Source: Pseudozyma flocculosa PF-1 (Eukaryota; Basidiomycota; Ustilaginomycetes; Ustilaginales; Ustilaginaceae). Taken from it: 64,000 nt of DNA. The notes under the pieces were generated by a model. The model was not told where the DNA came from, did not search any database, and saw only the letters and a list, made by a program, of their open reading frames with translations. Shown here piece by piece: positions 52,606-62,686 of the stretch. A program made the position numbers and the translations under genes. The stretch's first letter is position 1, and the number at the start of each line of letters is the position of its first letter. The stretch spans positions 204,738 to 268,737 of the forward strand of contig NW_006920888.1 in NCBI RefSeq assembly GCF_000417875.1. Reading direction: 5' to 3'.

Positions 52606-53030
52606 GTCGGGCCGGGGGCGGGTGGAAGAGGGACGCGGGACGACGCTGCGAGGCCCGGCGGGAGGGGGTGGGGTACGGCGAGGTGGCGAGATGGTGCTCT
52701 CGTAGCGAGCGTGCGTGTGCCTGTTCCGACGTTGAGGGCGATCAAGCGGTGGTTAAAGGGAGAGCAATGACGTGGTGGCGGGTCTGAGGAGGAAGGAGGG
52801 AGCTGGAGTGAGGAGAAGAGAGAGAGAGAGAGGAGAGCAGGGCAGGGCAGAGCATGGGAAAGGTCGAGTTGCGGGTCGTCGGTCGCCCGCTCCACTTTTT
52901 CCTTGGTGGCCGCTGCCGCCACGCCAACTCGACCCTCGACCTCACCTCACCTCGCCTCGACTCACCCAACCTCAAACCACCACCATCACCGTCCTCGACA
53001 TCCCGACCCCTCTCGCCGCACCAGCCAGCA
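52606..53030. other. Shared promoter region of AN1 and RRM genes
   Basis: 425 bp between divergent start codons. It has a GA-rich tract near 52810-52835 and pyrimidine-rich sequence before the RRM start. No gene supported. Confidence 0.6.
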
Positions 53031-53783
53031 ATGTCAACGGAGCGAAGCACCACCATCTTTGTCGGTACGTCTCCCATGGCCCCACCCACCCTCCTCCGAA
53101 TCTCTCGACCTCCCAGCCCGAGCCGATTCGACCTCCCAGCCCGAGCCTGCCAAACTCACCTCTGCTTGCCTCTGCATCTTCGCCATGGCGCCCAGGCGGT
53201 CTCTCCGATGCGGCGACAGAGCAGACGCTGCACTCGTACTTTTCGCCCTTTGGGGACATACTCGAGATCAACATCCCAAAGGCCGAGGGCGGCAGGGCGA
53301 GGGGGTTCGGCTTCGTCGTCTTTTCCTCGCCCCGCGAGGTCGAGGATGCCGTCGACAACATGCACCTCAACGAGATCCTCGGCGTGAGTAACGTCGCCGC
53401 GCCGCGCCACCCGCACCTCGGGCCGGTGACATCGCCATGGGACGAAGGCTGACCCGACAAATGCGACGCCTGCATCGTGCATCGGTGGCGGCGGTGAACA
53501 GAGGGTGGTCAATGTCAACATCGCGAGGCCGATGAAGACGTCGGCGGGTGGACGCGGACCCGTGTGGCAGGACGAGGTACGTTTCGCCGCTCCCCTTCTC
53601 CTCTCCCTCTCCCTCATCCTCTGTCTTGCCGGGATCATTGGCACTGACCCACCCTCTACCCGTCGACTCGACCCCGCGCAGGACTGGATCAAGCAACACG
53701 CCCTCAAACCCGACACCATCGGCCAGGATCCATCAGCAGCGGCGACGGCGGGCAGCGAAGACACCAACGGCGCCCAGCCATGA
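53031..53783 (+). CDS. RRM protein related to the N-terminal domain of cyclophilin E (PPIE)
   Basis: Four exons (53031-53064, 53196-53383, 53502-53576, 53682-53783) in phase encode 132 residues. One RRM covers about 8-83: RNP2 is TIFVGGL, RNP1 is RGFGFVVF, and the fold continues DAVDNMHLNEILGRVVNVNIARP. The linker RGPVWQDEDWIKQHA matches the R-PVW-D-DW block that follows the RRM in cyclophilin E. In animals that block leads into a peptidyl-prolyl isomerase domain; here the protein ends 30 residues later in a Ser/Ala-rich tail, with no cyclophilin domain. A spliceosome-associated RNA-binding role is inferred from the PPIE RRM. Confidence 0.9.
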
Positions 53784-54502
53784 CCTTGACTCACCTGCTA
53801 TTCTCCAGGCCAGGCCAGGCCCCGCCAATCCGCCCGCTGGCCTGCCATGTACTTGTACCCCTCTCCTCCTTCCTCGACTGCGAACGTCCGTCGCGGTACG
53901 ACCTGCACGTCGTCCCCTCTCCGCCTTCTTCGCTCCTCTTGACGCTTAACTGGAGGGTGACGCCCTCGACGTCCACCGACATCGACATCGACATCGACAT
54001 CAACGAGCAGGGGCACGGCACTGGTGATGATGGGAGGCATTAGACGGTCGACGGGCCGGTGGCGTTGGGACGAGACTGAAGAGGCAAGAGAGGGCTGATC
54101 CGCGAGCTGCACCGACATGGATCGACAAAGGAGATGCGACGGGAGGAAAAGAGAAGAAAAGGTCCGTTGACTAGAGCGAGCCGAAGATAGACGAGGAGGA
54201 GAAAGGATCGAAGCAGCGTGGCTTCGACGACAACGGCGACGACGACGACGACGACGACAAGCGGTTCATCGTCGCCGCCGTCGCCACAGCAGCGGCAGCA
54301 GGGTGACAGGGGGTATGCGCATGCGGCTGCGTGCCTGCCTGGGTTCAAGCACCGGCGAGCGAAGATGAGGGAAAAGGGGCGAGCAAGCGAGCGACGGGCG
54401 GCCTATGCAAAAAAGGAGCGGAAGCGGCGGGGCACGAGGAGCAGGGCGACGACAGAGGCGGACACCCCGATAGCGGCGCTGCCCCACGCTCCGTCGCCGC
54501 CG
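53784..54502. other. Convergent 3' region between RRM and P4-ATPase genes
   Basis: 719 bp between the two stops; no gene supported. It contains GCCAGGCC repeats at 53805-53822 and runs of GAC/GAT trinucleotides near 53980-54005 and 54235-54260. Confidence 0.55.
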
Positions 54503-55361
54503 TCATAAGGAGTAAAAGAGGTCGTGAAAAGGAGGGGAAGGGGGGGGGGGGGGGGGGCGAGGCGGAGCGGGAGGCGGGGCGGGCCCGACCGTACCGGCCG
54601 TCGGGCGTGGACGGTCAGTCCCGNNNNNNNNNNNNNNNNNNNNNNNNNNNNNNNNNNNNNNNNNNNNNNNNNNNNNNNNNNNNNNNNNNNNNNNNNNNNN
54701 NNNNNNNNNNNNNNNNNNNNCCCTATCCCCCTCGTGTGCCTTGGCAGTCTCAGGCCGCCGACGTCTCCTGCGGCGTGCGACGACGTCGGGGTGCGGCAGA
54801 GCGCCGTCCTGCTGCGCCGAGTCGCTGTTCGGATCAGAGTAGCCGCCGAAGCCATCGCCGTGGCGATCCGGCGGCGACGCCGGCTCGGCCCTGAAGCGGT
54901 CGTGGTACCGCGACGAGTAGTTTGGCGATACGGGCGATGCCTGCTGCTGCTGCTGCGGCGGCGGCGGGTGGCGTTGCTGCTGTTGCTGCGGTCCGCCAGC
55001 GGCGGCGGGGTACGGCGAAGCACTGTACTCGTCGGCGAATGCCTCGTCGAAGGCGCGCGAGAAGCTGTCGGCCGAAGCCTCTTGCCGAGGATGGGGCGGC
55101 CGGACCTCGTCGTGGGATGGGCTCGAATGCACCAGCTGATCGTGGGAGTTGCTCATCGAGATGCTCGGCTCGTAGTGGTACGTCGACCCAGACGCCCTCT
55201 GCACGTTGATCATCGGCACGTCGGGCCTCGGCTCGGTCGAGAGGTTTGCCGACGACTGGTGCGACGTGAAGTGCTGGCCGGCGCCGTAGCCGCTGCCGCC
55301 GTACTGCTGCTGCTGTCCCGGTTGCGCCTGTTGCCCGTAATGCTGCTGCTGCCGCTGGTAA

Positions 55362-55403
<42 letters not shown>

Positions 55404-58400
55404 TGCTGCTGGCCGTAATCGCCGAGAGGCTGCGGCGTGTCCCGACCTGGCAGCTGTTCGGGCGTATAGTACGAGAGCCCAGAGATGGCGCCCTCGCGCT
55501 CCGCGCCCGGGTTGGGCGGGCTCGACGACGTGCGCGGGCGGCCGCCTCCGTTGTCGTTGTAGTGCTGCTCGTAGTTGGCCGTCGGGAAGGGGTCGGCCGA
55601 CGTCTCGGATACGTCGTCGTTGTCCGGGTAGAGGGTGTTCTTCTGCCGTTCCGTCGACTGCTTGGCAGCGTAAAAGAGATTGCCCTGGTTGCGCTCGAGG
55701 TCGCGGTTGCGCTGCGCCTTGCGGTTGCGCTTCTCGCTCCGGTGCGGGATCTCGAGCTGGTCCTTGAGGCCGCCCTTGACCCACGCCTCGCGCACCACGT
55801 CGAGCTCGTTGGGCATAAACGACGACCGCCAGGCGCGCGCAAAGAAGCGCGGCAGCAGCGAGACGACCGTGATGAGCAGCACGACGGCCCAGAAGCTGAT
55901 CGTCTGCATCACGTAGTAGCCCACATTCTGGTAGGCAAAGACCGGGAACGCCGAGTAGACGAGGATCCAGACGTAGACGCTCAGCAGCGAGACGATCTCG
56001 ACGATCCAGAAGATGACGGTCCTGAAAGCAGGCGGACGGCGGCAGAGGGGATGGTCAGAGCGGCAAGGGGGGTCAGCGAAAGAGCAAAGAGGCACGCGGA
56101 TCGGCTCGGATGGCTCCCGCTCCTCTCCGCCCGGTGATCCGTGCAGAAGGACGGCGGCGCTACCAGCTCAAGACTCACCAGTGCTTTGCAATGAGGCCGG
56201 CGTAGAGGTTGGCGGTGGTGACGGCGCCAGCGGCGATCGAGGTTCCGAAAAAGTTGATCGCCGACATGTCCTGGCCGTCTGCGCCGACCATGGGCGCGTA
56301 GGTCCAGAACCACCAGGGGATAAAGTAGCAGACGGCGCCCTGGTAGGCGGCGTCGAGCATCGAGAGGTAAAAGAGCGACTTGGTGTACTCCTTGCCCTGG
56401 ACGCCGCGCTTGTAGGTCTGCGGGAAGTGCGAGAGGGCGCCGACGTTGACCACCTGGTCGAGGGCGCCAATGACGATGACGCAGAGCGAGCTGAAGACGA
56501 GGTTGTAGAGCAGGACAAACGTGTAGTCGAACACGTAGGACGCCGAAAAGTCGCAGTGGATCTGGAAGTAGAACATGATCGAGGTCCAGATAATGTTTTT
56601 GTAGAAGAAGACCTTGTGCAGGTCGGCGATGCGGTGGTAGCAGAGCTGGCCGTGGACGAGGAGGAGGCGGTTGAGGTAGCGGAACTGGCCGATGGCGTAG
56701 TCGGCGCTCATCGACGCCTGGGCGCCCTCGAGGCCGGCGATGCCGACGCCGCAGTGGGCCTCCTGGATCATGGCGACGTCGTTGGCGCCGTCGCCGATGG
56801 CGAGCGTCATGGCGTTGCGGCCGTCCTTGACCAGCTTGACGGTGAGCGCCTTTTGGGCGGGCGAGACGCGGCAGCAGACGACGGCCTCGCACTGGGTGGT
56901 GAGGGCGAGGAAGAGGGGCTTGAGCTTGTCGTCGAGCGCGTAGCGGAGCGTCTCGCCGTCGATGACGACGGCGAAGCCGGCCTTGGGCGCGTCGCCCGTC
57001 GGCGCAATGTCGAGGCGCGTCTTCTTCTTGCGCTTGCCCGGGCCGGCGTCCTCCTCGACGACGACGGGCCGGCCGGCGGCGGCGATCTTGTTGCAGGCGG
57101 CCTCGATCTGGGCGCGCGTGCCCGCCTCGTGGTCGGCCGAGATGATCATGATCTCCATGTCCGACGAAAGCAGGTTGCAGCTGAAGCCGATCTCGATGGC
57201 CGTCTGCAGCTTGTCGCCCGTCAGGATCCAGAGCTTTATGCCGGCCTGGTGGAGCGTGGCGATGGCCTCGGGCACGCCGACCTGGAGCTTGTCCTCGAGC
57301 GCCGTGGCGCCGAGCAGCGTCAGGTCCACCTCGATCTGCTCGTTGACGGCGTCGATGGCGTCCTCGCGGTCCGTCAGGCTGGCCGCCGCCTCCTCGTGGA
57401 GGCGCGCCCACTCGACGTACTCGCGCTCGTCGAGGTAGCGGTAGGCGATGCACAGCGTGCGGAGGCCGGCGTTGGCGAAGTCCTCGAGGTCGCGCTGCGT
57501 CTTCTGCTTGAGCTCCTCGGGGTGGTCGCTGCGCAGGCGCTGGTAGATGATCGAGTCGGCGCCCTTGGTGATCATCAGCAGCCGGCCCTCGGGGTCGCGC
57601 ACGATGACGCTCATCCGCTTGCGCGTCGAGTTGAACTCGAGCACCTGGAGCGGCGTGTAGCGCTCCGGCTGGCCGACGACCTCGATGTCGATGCTGGTGT
57701 GGTTCTTGCCGATAAAGACGGCGCCGGCGTCGCGCGCGGCGCTGACGAGGGCCGCCTCGTCCGGGCTCTCGGCCTTGTAGTCGATCGTGTAGGGGTCGTT
57801 GCCGTCGGGCCGGTCGACTAGCGCCGTGTGGCAGAGGGCGAGGGCGCGGAAGAAGGTGACGACGTTCTTGCGCTGCGGGTTCTGGTGGCTCGACGCCAGC
57901 ACCTCGGCCATGTCGGGCGAGATGAGCGTGACGCGGTCCGGGCGGAGGTAGCGGTTCTTGAACGCGCGCGTCATGATCTGGACCATCTTGTCGCGCGCCT
58001 GGGCCAGCTCCTCTTCCTGGCGCTCGGCGCTGAAGCCCGACACGTCCTTGCCCTCGCGCTTCATGGCGCCCACCATGGCCTCGGTGATGCCCTCGCCGTA
58101 GGGCACGCCGTCGATCGAGCACTTTTTGAACTCCATGACGTTCTGCGTCAGCGTGCCCGTCTTGTCGGAAAAGATGTACTCGATCTGGCCCAGATCGTCG
58201 GAGATGTTCCACGTCTTGGGCACGCACGGGTGGTCCAGCGGCGCGTAGTACATCTCGATGTCCTGGTAGATGAAGAACGCCTGGATCGTCTTGACAATCT
58301 CGATCGAGATGTAGAGCGAGATGGGCACAATGTTCTGGAAGACGACGAGGCAGGAGCCGAGGATGATGAGCGCGTTGACGATGGTGTTGTCGCTCACCTC

Positions 58401-60467
58401 GCCGCCCGGCTCGTAGTAGTCGCGGCTGCCGCCGCCCTCGTACAGCCGCAGGCCGCCCACGACGGCGCACACGACGCACAGCACCACCAGGATGAGGAAG
58501 TTGACGATGACGTTGAAGTTGGTCTCCTTTTCGATCTTGGAGCGCTTCGACGGCGTCTCGCCGCTGTTGAGCATAATCTTGGTGTCCTCGCCGGTAAAGA
58601 CGACGACGCCAATGACCCACTCGGTGTTGCGGAGCGCGCAGCCGCGCAGCAGCAGCTCGTTGATGCTGATGGGCTCGGTTCGGCGCGCCTGGTGCTGCGC
58701 GGCGGCGTAGGCGCTGCTGTCCGGCGGCAGCGACTCGTGGGCGTCCGAGTAGGCGTCACCGCCGCCGCCGCCGCCCTCCTTGCCGTTGGTCCGGGCCGTG
58801 TACTTGAGCAGGCCGTTGTAGCTGTACAGGTTGGCGTGCGGCGCTTCGCTGTCGATGACGAACCGCGCGTGCTCGAGGTCCTCCTCGGACTGGATGCCCA
58901 TGGTGGCCTTGAGCGACTTGCGCGGCTTGAGGTTGGTCTCGCCGTCGAGGTTCTTGGTCTCGACGTAGGCGTTGCCGTCCGGGTCCGACGAGTTGAGGAT
59001 GACAATGTCGGCGGGCACCTGGTCGTCCTCGCGCAGCATGACAATGTCGCCCACCTCGAGCTTCTTCCACAGCGTGCGCTCCCACTTGGCCGTGCCGGGC
59101 GTGTGCCTGCGGTAGTCGACGACGCCCTCGACGTTGCTCGCGTGGCCGAAGCTTTCGGCCGTCGCCGAGTGCGGTGGGCCATTGGCTCCGCCGATGCCGC
59201 CGCCGCCGCTGTGGCGGAGGCTCATGTCGTCGCGCTCGCTCTCGCTGACAATGGTGTGGAGCGCGTTGGAGCTGTTGAGGCTGTCGCTGCGGCCGATGCG
59301 GTTGCCGCCGCGGCCGCCGCGGCCGCCAAAGTCGTCTTCGTCATCGTCGTCGGGGCCGTCACCGTAGCGCGCGGCGGCGCCGTGGCGCGAGCCAGACACC
59401 TCGCGCATGCCGATGGCGTCCTCCTTTTCCCGCAGCTTTCGCACGCCCTTGGACACTTTGGCGTTGCCGCGGCCCGAGAGGCCAAAGAGGCGCTGGAAGA
59501 AGCCGCGCGAGTCCTTGGCCTGGTTGAGGTTGCGCCAGTTGCCGAGGCGCGTGACGGCCGAGTTGTTGACCGTGTTGTCGAGCACGTGCCTGCGGTAGTC
59601 TTCGATCGAATCCTTGATGGCGGTGATGGTGAGGATGGCGACGAGCGGCAGCATGGCAATCTGCGGGATCGTGGCGCCAAACGTGGGAAAGACTTGGAGG
59701 ATGACGAGGCCGAGGAAGTAGATGTTGGCCACCCGGCGGAACTGCTCGAAGAGGAAGCGCGGCAGGAAGGTGATGACGGTGTACTTTGACGTGCGGACCT
59801 TGTTGCGCGGGTACTTGACCGCCGGGTCGCCGTTCTTCTTGAGCTCCGACGAGAGCGGCTGGACGTTGACGTAGACGTTGCGGCGCTTCTTTGGCTTGAC
59901 CCGCTTCATCGTCGGCCCCGTCGGCTGCGGCGCCGACAGCTCGCCGTCGGAGCGCCGCTCCTCGTCCTCGAGCTCGGCCTCCTCCCACGCCCGTCGTTCC
60001 GCGTCGGCCGTGGCGGCGTAGGGCGTCTTGTCCTGCTGCGCCGAGTCAAAGGGCACGCCGACGCCGTAGCCGCCGGTGCCGAGCGCACCGGAGCCCTTGT
60101 GCTTGCCGACCTCGTCGGCGACCATGTTGGCCAACGTCGAGGGCTCCTTTTTCTCCTTGCGGAGGGTGCGCCCACGGAAGAGCTTGCCAGAGAGGCTGTT
60201 TGACTTGCCCATCTTCTTGGCCCGCCTCCGATCGTCCCGCCGCTGCTCGGAGCGGTGCGACTCTGCGATCGAGGCGGCGGCCGTTCGGACGGTCCGCAGC
60301 TGGAGGTTGGGGTCCACCATCGGGTCGTAGTCGGGGTGCGTGGGATCGGTGAGGTAGCTCTGATCGGATGGGCCGGGACGGTAGGGGCTGAGGATGTTGG
60401 CGTCGTAGTTGTGACCATGCTGGTCGAGGCTCGGCTCGCGCCGGCCGTCAGACCGCCCGAACACCAT
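54503..60467 (-). CDS. P4-type ATPase, phospholipid flippase of the Dnf1/Dnf2 type
   Basis: Two exons: 56179-60467 (1429 codons plus two bases) and about 54503-56021. P4-ATPases move phospholipids to the cytosolic leaflet of the plasma membrane and endosomes. The start is followed by a disordered, charged N-terminus. Core motifs are all present: VKYPRNKVRTSKYTVITFLP, PADIVILNSSDP, NLDGETNLKPRKS, IVPISLYISIEIVK (PISL), the phosphorylation site FSDKTGTLT (Asp near 768), LWILTGDKLQTA, and GDGANDVAMIQEAHCGVGI. The second exon completes the last membrane helices. It then adds an unusual tail of about 400 residues with poly-Gln, Tyr/Ser-rich segments and an arginine run before a 97-N gap. The tail end is uncertain: 97 is not a multiple of three, so the true stop may lie in the gap rather than at 54503. 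Confidence 0.93.
54541..54557. repeat. Poly-G run (17 G)
   Basis: A pure G tract of 17 bases, 66 bp from an assembly gap. It is a typical sequencing obstacle. Confidence 0.9.
54624..54720. other. Assembly gap (97 N)
   Basis: Run of N at the 3' end of the P4-ATPase tail; not a multiple of three. Confidence 0.99.
55364..55400 (-). repeat. (CAG)12 coding repeat (poly-Gln)
   Basis: A CTG run on the plus strand encodes poly-Gln in the P4-ATPase tail. It is embedded in a wider Gln-rich segment at 55280-55425. Confidence 0.9.
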
Positions 60468-60748
60468 GGTGGCTGTGTCCGAGGGCGTCGCCGGTCACCA
60501 GGGACGACAGCGAGGGCGGAAACGACGAGGGCGAGGGCGAGGCCGGCAACAAGGACGACGACGACGGCGGCGGCGGCGGCGGCGGCGGCTTCAGCGACAG
60601 CCGCAGGGATATTGGGGGGGACGCAGTCAAAGTCGAAAGACAAGGCCGATGCTGTCAAATTGCGGTAGAGGAGAGGAAAGGCGATCCTGGTGGCGAAAGC
60701 GGTGGCTGTGACAGCGGTGGTGGCGGTAGCGATGGCGGTGGTGATGAC

Positions 60749-60793
60749 GATGGCGATGGCGATGGCGATGGCGATGGCGATGGCGATGGCGAT
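60749..60793. repeat. (GATGGC)n hexanucleotide repeat
   Basis: Seven and a half copies of GATGGC, about 280 bp upstream of the P4-ATPase start codon. Confidence 0.9.
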
Positions 60794-61532
60794 TGCAGGT
60801 AGCTCGCGACGGCTCGCCAGCAGATGAGGCAGGCGGTGCGGCAGGCGTGTATCCGCACGGCAGAGGCGAGTGCGTGCTGGTAGCAAGCGAACAAGCAAGA
60901 TGGCTGCAGGTTGGCCGGCCTCTAGTCTAGTAGTGCGTCGTGAGCGGCTCGGCGTGCGGCACGGATGGGGACGTCGAGACGACGAGGGGCGTATTGTGCG
61001 GGGGCAGGTACCACTGCGGATTCCCGGGCGTTACAATGGAGCGAGGGATGGCGCCGGCTGTCGTGATGGAGCGTATCGTCGGGGGATCGTACGGTATGTA
61101 TGCTGCGTCCTGGCTTGTGGCGTCGTGGATGGCGGCTTCGGACGCTCGGCGCCGAGGGGTGGGTGTGGATTAGGATGGAGGAGGTCGTAGCGTGCTGTGC
61201 TGCTGGCAGTGGTCGGTGCGTAGGCGTGCGTCGTGGCAGGCAGGATCGGATGCGCAAGAGGAGGGGTGGGTGCGGGGGAGAGGTGGTGGCGGACCAGCGG
61301 CCACACGACCTTAGGCTGCGCTGTGGCGATCTACACTCGAAGCGGGTCGGCTGGAAGACGGGGCCGGGGGCGGAGCAGGCGACGGGCGGTCGATGGCGCG
61401 GATCCTGCACTGCACTCGGGGCGAGGGCGGTGGTGGTGGCGAGAGGGCGTCGCAGCGGCACGGCGTCGGTGGCGGTGATGGACGTGGTGGTGGCGGAGAG
61501 AGGCGACTGCGCAGACTCGAGGGCCAGGCCGG

Positions 61533-61548
61533 AAGCAAGCAAGCAAGC
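61533..61548. repeat. (AAGC)n tetranucleotide run
   Basis: Four copies of AAGC, the complement of the GCTT family. Confidence 0.85.
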
Positions 61549-61892
61549 GATGGGGATTCAGGAGGCAGCAGGAGAAGGAGGAGCACGGACGAACGATGGC
61601 GGCCAGAGAGAGGCAGGGAAGGGCGGGCCAGAGGGCAGTCCAGGGCAGGCCAGGCCTGGCATAGCCGGAGCGAGCGAGCGAAGCCAAAAAAGACGACGTG
61701 CGGCGTCGAGGGGCTCTCTGCCTCGCCTCGACTCGACTGCGCTTGCGTTGGTCCTTGGTCCTGGGGCTGTCCGTCCCACCGTGCGTCCGTGCTGGCTGGC
61801 TGGCCGGCTGGCCTGCCCCCCCTTTGCGCTGCCCTCCTCGCCCCTCTGCCTGCCCGACAGCCTCTTGGCGCTCCGTTTGTTGGTTGATCATG

Positions 61893-61981
61893 CCCCTCCC
61901 TCCCTCCCTCGCTGCCTGCCTGCCTGCCTGCCTGCCTGCCTTTTTTCGTCTTTTTCTCGGTCGCTGCCTGCCTGCCTGCCC
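61893..61981. repeat. Pyrimidine tetranucleotide cluster (CCCT, CTGC)
   Basis: (CCCT)n at 61893-61910, (CTGC)n at 61912-61940 and a second CTGC run at about 61965-61981, separated by a T-rich spacer. Confidence 0.9.
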
Positions 61982-62143
61982 TCCTGGCTGCCTGCTTGCT
62001 GGGCTTGGCCCGCCTCGGCAAGCGCCCTGACAGGCAGGCGGCCAAGCAAAGGCCAGGGCCAGGCGCGTTTCTCCTCGACCCCTGTTCTGGAAGGAGGCGC
62101 CCGCTGCACCCGACCTCATCTCGCTCGACCCTCGCCGCCGCCA

Positions 62144-62174
<31 letters not shown>

Positions 62175-62611
62175 GGGCTGGCCAATGCCCAGCAGCAATG
62201 TGGATGAAGAGGTTAGTCGACTGCGCAAAGCCATTTGCCTGCCCCAACCTGCCTGAATGCCTCCCCGGTCGGCAACACCCGACAGCCTAGAGAGATTTTT
62301 CCGCTGCTTTGCTGAAGCCAGGTCGTCTGCACGCTCTCGGTACTACTGTGTGTACCGGTACGAGCCCGCCGTGGATGGGCGGCGGAGACGTCGGCCGCCG
62401 CCGCCCGCGACTCGACGGAGCGCGCGAGCGAACGAGCATCCAGCGCGCCCTCGATGCGTGCGTCGTCGCACAAACGCCGGCGGGCTGTGCCGCCTGCCAA
62501 GCGCCAGGAACCACGTACGCGTGCGTGCGGACGGGCGGGCAACCGCAGGCCAGCAGGCAGCAGCGAGCAGCATCGCCTCGCTCGCTCCGGCCCGAACCGC
62601 CCTGGCTCCTT

Positions 62612-62685
<74 letters not shown>
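62612..62685. repeat. (CTTG)n tetranucleotide microsatellite, about 18 copies
   Basis: A 74-base perfect run, the longest microsatellite in the window. It keeps several frames open artificially (repeating LLAC or KQAS peptides), so frames across it are not evidence of genes. Confidence 0.97.

Positions 62686-62686
<1 letters not shown>

Noticed and set aside
56013..59789. Two long plus-strand frames (about 600 and 650 codons)
   Set aside because: Antisense shadows of the P4-ATPase, dominated by Val/Leu/Ala/Asp from reversed GC-rich codons.
61311..62234. 307-codon minus-strand frame
   Set aside because: Runs across pyrimidine tetranucleotide repeats; low complexity without any domain.
62612..62685. 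CRISPR-like or telomere-like tandem repeat
   Set aside because: It is a simple 4-base repeat with no spacers and no telomeric TTAGGG-type unit.
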